Below, piece by piece: positions 53,637-62,039 of a stretch of DNA of 64,000 bases. Origin of the DNA: Kribbella antiqua. GTDB taxonomy: Bacteria > Actinomycetota > Actinomycetes > Propionibacteriales > Kribbellaceae. Under the pieces are notes generated by a model, which saw nothing but the letters and a program-made list of their open reading frames with translations, made no database searches and had not been told where the DNA came from. Every line of letters begins with the position of its first letter. Within the stretch, counting starts at the first letter, position 1. The stretch lies in contig NZ_SLWR01000003.1 in assembly GCF_004345665.1 (NCBI RefSeq), positions 310,001-374,000 of the forward strand. The letters run 5' to 3'. A program made the position numbers and the translations under genes.

Positions 53637-56426
53637 TTACTTGAGAGAGCCGAGGGGGCGGGGGATCGGCTTGTCGGTGGGAGTTCCCCATTGGACGGCG
53701 GGCTGGCCGTTGATCCACCAGGTGGCGGTTGAGGGGCGCCAGATGGCGAGGTCTGTCTTGCCGTCGCCGGTGAAGTCACCGGTGAGCGGGATGTCGCCGG
53801 TCTCGCCCCAGCGCTGGGCGGTGCGGCCGTTGATCCACCAGGTCCCAGTTGCCGGACGCCAGATCGCGAGTTCGGTCTTCTTGTCGCCGATGAAGTCACC
53901 CGCGACCGGAATGTCCCCGGGTTCGCCCCAGTGGATTGCTGACTTGCCGCGGATCCACCACATTCCCGTCGACGGACGGAACACGGCGGTTTCCAGCTTG
54001 CCGTCGCCGTTGTAGTCGCCAGGCACCGGGATGTCGCCCTTCTGGCCCCACCGCACCGTCATGACGTTCCGCACCAGCCAGTCGCCGGTGCTTGGCCGCC
54101 AGACCGCGAGATCCGTACGACCGTCGACGCTATAGTCGCCCGGAACCGGCATGTCCCCATTCGCGCCCCACTGCGCCTCGGCGAACCCACGTGCTCGCCA
54201 GACACCGTCCGAAGGCCGCCAGCTCACGATGTCGGTTCGTCCGTCCGAGTTGATGTCGGCCGGGACCTGGATGTCGGTGGCCGCACCGTGCTGAAGGGTG
54301 TGGAAGTTGCGGTCCAGCCAGGTGGTCGTGCCGGGCTGGAAGACCTGGAGATCGGTACGGCCGTCACCGTTGTAGTCGGCGTACCGGCCGGGCACGAACT
54401 TGGCGTAGTTCGCGGTCAGGATCACATCACTCGCAGGCATCGTCAGCGACCGCGTCCGCATCCCACCATCGGACCAGTTGGTGAACACCTGGGTCCCGGA
54501 CATGGCGGGCGGCGCCAGCTCGTTGTGGGAGCCCACGGTCACCTTCACGCTGACCCGCTGGTCACCGTTGATGAGCACCGGGACCGGAGCCACCACGGTC
54601 AGCGTGCGCAGGTCCGGTTCCGCCTTGTACACCTGCTGCGTGACCGTCCCGTCCGAGTCCGTCGCCCAGGCCGTCACCTGCATGGTGGTCATGTCACCGT
54701 GGTCATCAAACAGATCGGAGTACGTCGCTCCAGTGCTGGTCTGCCCCGGATGCTGATGGCACCCACCATCGGGGGCGCAGTGAATCAGATCCGTCCGCCA
54801 GGACACCTGGAGCGGACCGTCCTCGGCATCAGTCGCCGAAGCACTCAGCGAGACCGTGTCACCAACGGCGTACTTCTTGTCAGGCCCGTTCAGCGTGAGG
54901 TCCGGCGGATGGTTGTTCGGCACGACGACAATGTCCTTCGTCGCCGTGAGTCCCAACGAATCCGTGACCGTGAGCTTCGCAGTGACCTTCCCGGCAGCCG
55001 CATAGGTGTGCGTCACCACGGCGCCCGTACCTTGCGAACCGTCCCCGAAGTCCCATGCGTAGGTGAGGTTGTCGCCGTCCAGGTCGTACGACGTCGAGGC
55101 GTCGAAGCTGACGGTCAGGGTCGCCGGGTCCACGGTCGTGGCGGCCTGGGCGATCGGTGCGCGGTTGCCGGCCGAGTAGCGCAGCCGGATCAGATTGCCG
55201 GAAATGATGTCCGCGAAATAGATGTCGCCGTTCGGACCGGTCTTCATCGCGACCGGGCCGCCGATGCCGGTGGCGAAACCCGAGGTCTCCGGCGCGCGCG
55301 TCACCTTGCCCTGGGCATCGATCATCATCGTCCAGAGCTTCTGCTGCGAGTAGTCGGAGAAGAAGTACGCGCCCTGGTACGCCGCTGGGTACGACGTACC
55401 GGTGTACCAGGTGCCACCGGTGATCGAGCCCTGAATGCCGGCCCGCGAGTAGTAGTACAGCGGTGCCGTGACCGACTGCGTATAGATCGGTCCGCATGCT
55501 GCCGTGGCCGAGTACTTCGCCTGCTTGGCCACACCTTCGTAGCACGGCCAGCCGTAGTTGGCGCCCGCGGTCAACGAGTTGAGCTCCTCGTACGAGCTCC
55601 AGCCGACGTCTCCCACGATCACGCGACCGTTCGTCGGGTCGACCGACATCCGGAACGGGTTGCGGAGACCGTAGGCGTACACCTTGCTCCGCCACGACGA
55701 CGGGGAGGCCGCGTTGAAGTAGGGGTTGCCGGCTACACCGGCGCCGGTGGCCGGATCGATCCGCAGGACCTTGCCGAACGGGACGTCGAGGTTCTGGGCT
55801 CGCATGGCCTCGGGGTTCGCCGACGTCATCGGCGCGGCGTTGTCGCCGATGCTGACCAGGAGCTTGCCGTCCGGTGCGACCAGGACGGTTCCGCCGCCGT
55901 GGTAGATGCTCGTCAGCAGCGGTGTCTCGAGGAGGACCTCCTCGCCGGTCAGCGAGGTCGGGTCGGCCGCCGGTTCGGCCGTCCAGCGGGAGACCCGGAG
56001 GACGCGACCGTCCGCGGTGTCGCGCGCGTACAGGACGTAGAGCTTCCCCGTGGTGGCGTAGTCCGGCGCCAGCGTGAGGCCGAGCGCACCGAGGTCCCCG
56101 GTGTGTGCGGCGTTGGGGATCGTGGTGACCGTTCTCGGCGGCGCGTCGTTCGAAACGACCGTGACCTGGCCGTCCCGGCCAAGAGTCAGCACCCGGTCGT
56201 CGGGCAGGAACTCGAAGTTCGTCAGATTGCCTTCGGGCTGACCGGTCGGGATCGGTACCGGCGTGAAGCCGGTCGGAATCGACACCGCGGCGTCGGCGGA
56301 ATCCTGACTGGTCGCCTGGACCACGGTCACCAGCAGCACTGGTGCGATCAGCGCCGCGATCATTGTCCTCGGCCGCACTCGTCGACTGGTCGCAGGCGCG
56401 CCAGAGCGCAGCCAAGTGAATCTCAT
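53637..56426 (-). CDS. Secreted GSDH-like beta-propeller with PKD domain and FG-GAP-type repeats
   Basis: 929 residues. Signal region (IAALIAPVLLVTVVQATSQD, cut near ADA at 47). A glucose/sorbosone dehydrogenase-type six-blade propeller covers about 50-410, with the family motifs LGALGLTLAPDY, LLVSIGDN, VYAYGLRNPFRMSVDP, ANYGWPCYEG and GPVAMKTGPNGDIYFAD. A PKD domain follows at about 420-500 (LTYAWDFGDGSQGTG). Next is a region with paired Cys (HCAPDGGCHQHPG), then six repeats at 679-921. Likely an extracellular PQQ-dependent or lectin-like sugar protein; no membrane anchor or sortase signal is seen. Confidence 0.85.
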   Translation of the reverse strand: MRFTWLRSGAPATSRRVRPRTMIAALIAPVLLVTVVQATSQDSADAAVSIPTGFTPVPIPTGQPEGNLTNFEFLPDDRVLTLGRDGQVTVVSNDAPPRTVTTIPNAAHTGDLGALGLTLAPDYATTGKLYVLYARDTADGRVLRVSRWTAEPAADPTSLTGEEVLLETPLLTSIYHGGGTVLVAPDGKLLVSIGDNAAPMTSANPEAMRAQNLDVPFGKVLRIDPATGAGVAGNPYFNAASPSSWRSKVYAYGLRNPFRMSVDPTNGRVIVGDVGWSSYEELNSLTAGANYGWPCYEGVAKQAKYSATAACGPIYTQSVTAPLYYYSRAGIQGSITGGTWYTGTSYPAAYQGAYFFSDYSQQKLWTMMIDAQGKVTRAPETSGFATGIGGPVAMKTGPNGDIYFADIISGNLIRLRYSAGNRAPIAQAATTVDPATLTVSFDASTSYDLDGDNLTYAWDFGDGSQGTGAVVTHTYAAAGKVTAKLTVTDSLGLTATKDIVVVPNNHPPDLTLNGPDKKYAVGDTVSLSASATDAEDGPLQVSWRTDLIHCAPDGGCHQHPGQTSTGATYSDLFDDHGDMTTMQVTAWATDSDGTVTQQVYKAEPDLRTLTVVAPVPVLINGDQRVSVKVTVGSHNELAPPAMSGTQVFTNWSDGGMRTRSLTMPASDVILTANYAKFVPGRYADYNGDGRTDLQVFQPGTTTWLDRNFHTLQHGAATDIQVPADINSDGRTDIVSWRPSDGVWRARGFAEAQWGANGDMPVPGDYSVDGRTDLAVWRPSTGDWLVRNVMTVRWGQKGDIPVPGDYNGDGKLETAVFRPSTGMWWIRGKSAIHWGEPGDIPVAGDFIGDKKTELAIWRPATGTWWINGRTAQRWGETGDIPLTGDFTGDGKTDLAIWRPSTATWWINGQPAVQWGTPTDKPIPRPLGSLK
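53664..54392 (-). repeat. Six tandem 40-residue FG-GAP/VCBS-like repeats
   Basis: Five units of 40 codons and one of 43, with consensus PGDYNGDGKTDLAVWRPSTG plus a W-rich end (WWINGR.A..WG..GDIPV). The DxDxDG-like loops (DYNGDGR, DINSDGR) suggest calcium binding and a beta-propeller-like adhesion module. The last units are most alike, pointing to recent duplication at the C-terminus. Confidence 0.85.
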
Positions 56427-56457
56427 ACCAATATCCCCACTTACCCCAGGCGGAACA

Positions 56458-56485
56458 GCGTCACCCGCTTAGATGCAGGTGACGC
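56458..56485 (-). promoter_or_regulatory. Inverted repeat upstream of the secreted dehydrogenase-like gene
   Basis: GCGTCACC (56458-56465) and GGTGACGC (56478-56485) around 12 nt, 32 nt before the start of the 929-residue protein gene. Possibly a repressor or activator site. The rest of 56427-56570 shows nothing else. Confidence 0.45.
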
Positions 56486-56570
56486 GGCGAATGTTGCGAT
56501 TTGATTGTGGGGGGCGATGGTTACGCTCTCATGGCCGAGCGCCGCCGCGCCAGTCTTTTGCCCGAACGGG

Positions 56571-57818
56571 TCAGAGCAGCTGGCTGAGGGTGTGGATGAT
56601 GAGGCCGACCAGGGCGCCGACCACCGTGCCGTTGATGCGGATGAACTGGAGGTCGCGGCCGACGTGGAGTTCGATCCGGGCGGCGGCTTCGCGGCCGTCC
56701 CAGCGTTCGATGGTGTCAGAGATCACAGAGACGATCTCGTTGCCGTAGGTGCGGATGACATAGCCGACCGCCTCGGCGGCGCGGACGTCCACCTTCGTCC
56801 TCAGCTCGTCGTCGTTCTGCAGCCGCTTACCGAGATCCTGTAGCGCTGTGGTCGCGCGTACTCGCAAGGTGCTCGACGGATCGTTGATCGACTCGATGAG
56901 TGCTTTGCGTACGGCGTCCCACACGGCGGTCAGGCTGGATCCCATGTCTGGGTGCGTCAGCATCCGGCCCTTGAACGTCTCGAACCGCGCCATCATCTCC
57001 GGATCGTTCTGCAGGTCGTCGGCGAGCTGGCTGAGCAGCCGGTCGACCGCCTGCCGGGCCGCATGCGACTGGTTGTCCCGTACGTCGGCCAGCCAGGCCA
57101 GCGCCTCGCGATGAATCCGGTCGATCACCAGCCGGTCGACCCACTGCGGCGACCAGCGCGGCGCCCGCGGACCGACGACCTCGGTCAGGATCTCCCGGTT
57201 GTCGCGCAGCCAGTCGTGCGCCTCGACCATCAGCAGATCGAACAACGCGTGGTGGGCGCCGTCGTCGACCACCGACTGGAGGAAGTGCCCGGCGATCGGG
57301 CTCAGCGGCTCCCGGACGAACCGCGGCAGCAACGACCCCTGCACGAAGGCGGTCACGTCCTCGTCGCCGAGCCTGGGCAGTGCCGCGCCGATGGTCCGGG
57401 CGCCCTCGGCCACGATCCGCTCGGCGTGGTTGCCGGCGGCAAGCCACTCACCGGCCCGGCGGCTCACCTCGGCGGTGCGCATCTTCTCCGCCACCACCTC
57501 CTTGGACAGGAAGTTCTCGGTGACGAACTGCTCCAGGCTCTCGGCCAGACTGTCCTTCCGTGTCGGCACGATCGCCGTGTGCGGGATCGGCAATCCCAAC
57601 GGGTGGCGGAACAGCGCGGTGACGGCGAACCAGTCCGCCAGCGCACCCACCATCGCCGCCTCGGCCGCCGCGTTCAGATATCCCCAGCCGCCGTCGCGGT
57701 GCAGCGTGGCCACATAGATCACCGCCGCCAGCCCAAGCAACGACAGCGCCACCATCCGCATCTGCCGCAGCCCACGCCGCCGTACGACGTCAGCGGCACC
57801 CAACGTCATTGTCGCCAT
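56571..57818 (-). CDS. DUF445 family membrane-associated protein
   Basis: 415 residues. Two N-terminal hydrophobic segments (MVALSLLGLAAVIYVATLH and AAMVGALADWFAVTALFRHPLG, the family signature) are followed by a long helical region. A C-terminal helix (FIRINGTVVGALVGLIIHTL) also carries the family RxNGTxVGxLxG pattern. DUF445 proteins occur in the envelope of many bacteria with unknown function. ATG 57818 is chosen; an open extension upstream overlaps the MFS gene and is improbable. Confidence 0.9.
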   Translation of the reverse strand: MATMTLGAADVVRRRGLRQMRMVALSLLGLAAVIYVATLHRDGGWGYLNAAAEAAMVGALADWFAVTALFRHPLGLPIPHTAIVPTRKDSLAESLEQFVTENFLSKEVVAEKMRTAEVSRRAGEWLAAGNHAERIVAEGARTIGAALPRLGDEDVTAFVQGSLLPRFVREPLSPIAGHFLQSVVDDGAHHALFDLLMVEAHDWLRDNREILTEVVGPRAPRWSPQWVDRLVIDRIHREALAWLADVRDNQSHAARQAVDRLLSQLADDLQNDPEMMARFETFKGRMLTHPDMGSSLTAVWDAVRKALIESINDPSSTLRVRATTALQDLGKRLQNDDELRTKVDVRAAEAVGYVIRTYGNEIVSVISDTIERWDGREAAARIELHVGRDLQFIRINGTVVGALVGLIIHTLSQLL

Positions 57819-57826
57819 ACACCGAT

Positions 57827-59035
57827 CTAACCAAGTCGGCGGTGATGAGGTCGTGTCTGGTGATCCATCAAGCCGGAAACCAGGGCGAGGATCAGACCGG
57901 CCGCCGCGAGTGCGGCACCGGCTCGGCTGGGCCATTCGTAGCCGTAGCCGGCGGCCAGTACGACGCTGCCGAGCCAGGCGCCGAGCGCGTTCGCGATGTT
58001 CAGGGTCGAATGGTTGAGGGACGCGGCCAGCGACTGGCCTTCGTGTGCGACGTCCATCAGGCGGGTCTGCAGCGCCGGGACCAGGATGCTCGCCGAGAAC
58101 CCCATCGCGAACACTCCGACGAACGCGGTCGGCTTGGTCTGCGCGAGCCAGCCGAACGTACCGAGCACCACCATCACGGCGATCAGGCCGCTGTACAGGC
58201 TGGCCATCAGATTGCGGTCGGCGAGGCGGCCGCCGATCACGGTGCCGCAGGTCATGCCGACGCCGTACACGGCCAGGACGATGGTGACCGCGGCCTCGGA
58301 GAAACCGGCCAGTTCCGTCATCGTCGGCGTGATGTAGGAGTACGTAGCGAACATCCCGCCGAAGCCGACCATGCCGACCAGCAGCGCCATCCATACCTGC
58401 GGCCGGGCCAGCGCGCTTAGCTCACTGCGGACGTTGACGTCACTGCCGACCGGCTGCGGCGTGACCCAGAACCAGACCGCGACGAGGGTGAGGAGCCCGA
58501 GCCCGCCGACCGCGAGGAACGGTGCCTGCCAGCCGAGTTTCTGCCCCATCAGCGTGGTCAGCGGTACGCCGATGACGTTGGCGACCGGCAGACCGACCAT
58601 GCTCATCGAGACCGCCCAGGCCCGCCGGCTGGCCGGCACCATCGAGGCGCCGACGACCGCGCCGATCCCGAAGAACGCGCCGTGCGGCACGCCGGTCAGG
58701 AACCGGGCGGCCATCAGGAATTCGTAGCTGGAGGCAACGGCCGAGAGCACGTTGCCGAGCACGAACACCGCCATCAGCCCCAGCAGCAGCCGCTTCCGCC
58801 CGGTCCGCGCTCCCAGCGCCGCGATCACCGGGGCACCGACGACGACCCCGATCGCGTACGCCGAGACGACATGACCAGCGGTCGGGATCGAGATGCCCAC
58901 CCCGTCCGCGATCTGCGGCAGCAGGCCCATCGTGACGAACTCGGTGGTCCCGATCGCGAATCCGCCGGTCGCCAGCGCGAACAGCGCCAGCCCGACATGC
59001 CGGGCGGTCGTGTCAGGAGTTACCGAAGTTGTCAC
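57827..59035 (-). CDS. MFS exporter, DHA1 family
   Basis: 402 residues with 12 helices. GTTEFVTMGLLPQIADGVGI is the signature of the DHA1 arabinose-efflux/chloramphenicol-type group (AraJ/CmlR-like). GARTGRKRLLLGLM is the MFS loop 2-3 motif. GTG 59035 (VTTSVTPDTTARHVGLALF) is chosen because the extension further up crosses the inverted repeat. It shares a 136-nt divergent promoter region with the lactate monooxygenase-like gene and ends 8 nt before the DUF445 gene start. Confidence 0.9.
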   Translation of the reverse strand: MTTSVTPDTTARHVGLALFALATGGFAIGTTEFVTMGLLPQIADGVGISIPTAGHVVSAYAIGVVVGAPVIAALGARTGRKRLLLGLMAVFVLGNVLSAVASSYEFLMAARFLTGVPHGAFFGIGAVVGASMVPASRRAWAVSMSMVGLPVANVIGVPLTTLMGQKLGWQAPFLAVGGLGLLTLVAVWFWVTPQPVGSDVNVRSELSALARPQVWMALLVGMVGFGGMFATYSYITPTMTELAGFSEAAVTIVLAVYGVGMTCGTVIGGRLADRNLMASLYSGLIAVMVVLGTFGWLAQTKPTAFVGVFAMGFSASILVPALQTRLMDVAHEGQSLAASLNHSTLNIANALGAWLGSVVLAAGYGYEWPSRAGAALAAAGLILALVSGLMDHQTRPHHRRLG

Positions 59036-59064
59036 GCCTGATTGTCGCAGAGGCCGCGATGCGG

Positions 59065-59148
59065 ACCGCCAGGCCATCACAAGTGGCGCTCGCTGCCGGC
59101 CATGAGCGCCGGTGCCCGCGCTTGGCTCGGTTGTGATGGCCTGGCGGT
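59065..59148. promoter_or_regulatory. Long perfect inverted repeat in a divergent promoter region
   Basis: ACCGCCAGGCCATCACAA (59065-59082) is the exact reverse complement of 59131-59148, with a 48-nt spacer. The spacer has its own pair GGCGCTC/GAGCGCC. It lies between the MFS exporter start (59035, minus) and the hydroxy-acid oxidase start (59172, plus). Probably two opposed binding sites for one regulator that controls both genes; a cruciform is also possible. Confidence 0.7.
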
Positions 59149-59171
59149 TCGGCCCCGTGTAAGGATCCGGG

Positions 59172-60323
59172 ATGGCCAACTTTGGGGACTACCAGTTGCA
59201 GATTTACCTGCAGGGGATGTTGCAGGGGGTGCGGCCGGAGATCACGACGGATCTGGGGCGGTTGGAGGCGCAGGCGGCGGGGACGTTGTCGGCGGAGGCG
59301 ATGGGGTACATCGTGCCGAGCGCGGGCAGCGGCGCGACCGCCCGGGCGAACCTGGCAGCCTTTGATCGATGGCGCCTGGTACCCCGGATGATGCGCGGCA
59401 GCACCGAGCGGGATCTGTCCTGCACGATCCTCGGTACGGCGATGCCGGCGCCGGTGCTGATCGCGCCGATCGGCGTACAGACACTGGCGCATCCCGACGG
59501 CGAGCTGGCGACCGCGCGGGCCGCCGACGCGCTCGGCCTGACCTACACGCACTCGACGCAGGCGAGCCACGCGTTCGAGCAGATCGAGTGCGCCAGCAAG
59601 TGGTATCAGCTCTACTGGCCGACCGACCGCGACGTCTGCCTCAGCTTCCTCCAACGTGCAAAGGCCAGCGGGTACGGCGTTCTGGTCGTCACCCTCGACA
59701 CCGGAACGATCGGCTACCGGCCGGCCGACCTGGATCGCGGCTTCCTGCCGTTCCTCAAGGGAGACGGGCTGGCGAACTACTTCAGCGACCCGGCCTTCCA
59801 GGCGAAGCTGGCGAAGCCGGTCGCGGAGGACCCGGCCGCCGCGGTGATGCACTGGGCGCAGATGTTCCCCAACGTGGGCCTGAGCTGGGACGAGCTCTCC
59901 TTCCTCCGCGACAACTGGGACGGGCCGATCGTCCTCAAGGGAATCACCGCCGTCGACGACGCGAAGCTCGCCGCCGAGCACGGCGTGAACGGCATCGTGG
60001 TCTCGAACCACGGCGGCCGCCAGGTGGACGGCGCGATCGCGTCGCTGGACGCACTGCCGGCCATCGCGGATGCGGTTGGTGAGCAACTGACCGTGCTGTT
60101 CGACTCCGGCGTACGTACGGGCGCTGACGCGGCAAAGGCACTCGCATTGGGAGCCAAGGCGGTGCTGCTGGGTCGGCCGTTGCTCTACGGCCTCGCGCTG
60201 GCTGGGCAGGCGGGCGTGGAGCACGTGCTGCGGTGCTTCCTGGCCGAGCTCGATCTCACGCTGGCGCTGTCCGGGTACGCGAACCACCGCGAGCTGAACC
60301 GCGACTCGGTGGTGCGTGCGTGA
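59172..60323 (+). CDS. FMN-dependent alpha-hydroxy-acid oxidase, lactate 2-monooxygenase-like
   Basis: 383-residue TIM-barrel flavoenzyme. The N-terminus FGDYQLQIYLQGMLQGVRPE is typical of lactate 2-monooxygenase, which turns L-lactate and O2 into acetate and CO2. FMN/catalytic motifs: APIGVQTLAHPDGE, YQLYWPTDRD, VLVVTLDTGTIGYR, IVLKGITAVDDA, the catalytic His and Arg in SNHGGRQVDG, and VLFDSGVRTGADAAKAL. Slightly shorter than the mycobacterial enzyme. Oxidase versus monooxygenase cannot be settled here. It overlaps the HAD gene by GTGA. Confidence 0.88.
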   Translation: MANFGDYQLQIYLQGMLQGVRPEITTDLGRLEAQAAGTLSAEAMGYIVPSAGSGATARANLAAFDRWRLVPRMMRGSTERDLSCTILGTAMPAPVLIAPIGVQTLAHPDGELATARAADALGLTYTHSTQASHAFEQIECASKWYQLYWPTDRDVCLSFLQRAKASGYGVLVVTLDTGTIGYRPADLDRGFLPFLKGDGLANYFSDPAFQAKLAKPVAEDPAAAVMHWAQMFPNVGLSWDELSFLRDNWDGPIVLKGITAVDDAKLAAEHGVNGIVVSNHGGRQVDGAIASLDALPAIADAVGEQLTVLFDSGVRTGADAAKALALGAKAVLLGRPLLYGLALAGQAGVEHVLRCFLAELDLTLALSGYANHRELNRDSVVRA

Positions 60324-60967
60324 AAGCAGTCATCTTCGATCTGGACAACACCCTCTTCGACCACACCGCGTCGGTGATCACGGCGCTGCACGGCTGGGTG
60401 CCATCGCTGGGTGGCACGCTGTCCGACGAACTGCTCGCGCAGTGGTTCGAAATCGAGGACCGCAACTTCAACCAGTGGCTGGCCGGGGTCCTGACCCATC
60501 AAGGGCAGCGACGCGGGCGGTTGCGCGAGTTCCTGCCGTTGATCGACCACCCCGTGCCGTCGACCGATGCCGAGCTGGACACGATCTTCGCCGGGTTCCT
60601 CCAGCACTACGAGGCGAGCTGGGCCGCTTTCCCGGACGCGCGACCGGCCCTGGAAGTTGCCCGCAGCAACGGTTGGCGGATCGGCGTGCTGACCAACGGG
60701 AGTACGACGCAGCAGAACGCCAAGCTGGCCGCGATCGGGCTAGCCGACCTGGTCGACGTCGTCTGTACGTCGGAGTCGTTAAGCGTCAGCAAGCCCGACA
60801 GCGCGGCCTACCTGATGACCTGCCAAGCGTTAGGTGTCGAGCCGTCGTACACGGTCATGATCGGCGACAACCTCGAGCTGGACGTGCTGGCGGCCCGGAA
60901 GGCGGGGCTGACTGCTCACCACCTTGACCGGGCCGCCGGCATCACCCTGCTCGAATTGATCAGTTGA
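60320..60967 (+). CDS. HAD-superfamily phosphatase
   Basis: 215 residues. Motif I is FDLDNTLFDH with the nucleophile and acid Asp near residue 8, motif II GVLTNGST, the Lys is in SVSKPDSAAY, and motif IV is MIGDNLELDVLAARKAGL. The helical cap is of the C1 type. It is translationally coupled to the hydroxy-acid oxidase. Phosphoglycolate phosphatase-like activity is possible. The 3' end overlaps korB by 8 nt on the other strand. Confidence 0.9.
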   Translation: MKAVIFDLDNTLFDHTASVITALHGWVPSLGGTLSDELLAQWFEIEDRNFNQWLAGVLTHQGQRRGRLREFLPLIDHPVPSTDAELDTIFAGFLQHYEASWAAFPDARPALEVARSNGWRIGVLTNGSTTQQNAKLAAIGLADLVDVVCTSESLSVSKPDSAAYLMTCQALGVEPSYTVMIGDNLELDVLAARKAGLTAHHLDRAAGITLLELIS

Positions 60968-62039
60968 CCGTCCAGGTGTCGGTGCCGGTGACCAGGGACT
61001 GGAGGTCGCCGGTGCCCTGGGCTTCCTGCGCCGTCGTGATCTGCTGACGGACCAGGTCGTCGTACGCCGGCCGCTCGACCGAGCGGAAGACGCCGATCGG
61101 GGCGCGGTGCAGGACGCCGGCGTCGGTCAGCCGGGACAGTGCGAACGCGTACGCCGGGTCGTCGGTGTGCGCGTCGTGGACGACCAGGTCGGCCTCGCCG
61201 TTCGGTAGGTCAGCCACTTCGCGAACGGCCAGCGAGGCGAACCCGTCGCGAACCACGCCGAGCCGGCCTTCCTTGCCGAAGCGGATCGGCTCACCGTGCA
61301 CTAGCGGGATGATCGCGTCGTCCCGGGTCTCCGGGTCCTTGAACGCCTCGAACGCGTTGTCGTTGAAGATCGGGCAGTTCTGGTAGATCTCCACGAACGC
61401 CGTACCCCGGTGTTCCGCGGCTTCGCGCAGCACCGACGTCAGGTGCTTGCGGTCGGAGTCGACCGTCCTGGCCACGAACGTCGCTTCCGCGCCGAGCGCC
61501 AGCGAGACCGGGTTGAACGGGTTGTCCACCGAGCCCATCGGCGTCGACTTGGTCACCTTGCCCGGCTCGGAGGTCGGCGAGTACTGACCCTTCGTCAGGC
61601 CGTAGATCCGGTTGTTGAACAGCAGGATCTTCATGTTCACGTTCCGCCGCAGCGTGTGGATCAGGTGGTTGCCGCCGATCGACAGCGCGTCGCCGTCACC
61701 GGTCACCACCCAGACGCTCAGGTCCGGCCGGGACACCGCGAGGCCGGTCGCGATCGCCGGCGCGCGCCCGTGGATCGAGTGCATGCCGTACGTCGACAGG
61801 TAGTACGGGAACCGGGACGAGCAGCCGATGCCGGAGACCATCGCGACGTTCTCGCGCTTGATCCCGAGCTCCGGCAGGAACCCCTGGAACGCGGCCAGTA
61901 CGGCGTAGTCCCCGCAGCCCGGGCACCAGCGGACCTCCTGGTCCGACACGTACTCCTTGCGGTTCTGCGGCTCGGTCGCGGCAGGGACGCCGCGCAGACC
62001 GTTCGGCAGGCTCGGCATGCCGAGCTCGACCGTGCTCAT
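60960..62039 (-). CDS. korB: 2-Oxoacid:ferredoxin oxidoreductase beta subunit
   Basis: 359 residues. WCPGCGDYAVL is the ThDP-domain start with its Cys pair. GDGDALSIGGNHLIHTLRRN and NNRIYGLTKGQYSPTS form the ThDP/Mg site. Together with korA it forms the two-subunit oxygen-tolerant enzyme known in actinobacteria as KorAB, which converts 2-oxoglutarate to succinyl-CoA with reduced ferredoxin. Other 2-oxoacids are possible. Its ATG overlaps the korA stop by 4 nt. Confidence 0.93.
   Translation of the reverse strand: MSTVELGMPSLPNGLRGVPAATEPQNRKEYVSDQEVRWCPGCGDYAVLAAFQGFLPELGIKRENVAMVSGIGCSSRFPYYLSTYGMHSIHGRAPAIATGLAVSRPDLSVWVVTGDGDALSIGGNHLIHTLRRNVNMKILLFNNRIYGLTKGQYSPTSEPGKVTKSTPMGSVDNPFNPVSLALGAEATFVARTVDSDRKHLTSVLREAAEHRGTAFVEIYQNCPIFNDNAFEAFKDPETRDDAIIPLVHGEPIRFGKEGRLGVVRDGFASLAVREVADLPNGEADLVVHDAHTDDPAYAFALSRLTDAGVLHRAPIGVFRSVERPAYDDLVRQQITTAQEAQGTGDLQSLVTGTDTWTVN

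Noticed and set aside
53637-56426. Integrin-like or invasin protein because of FG-GAP repeats
   Set aside because: The N-terminal 360 residues match sugar-dehydrogenase propeller motifs, so the repeats are an accessory module.
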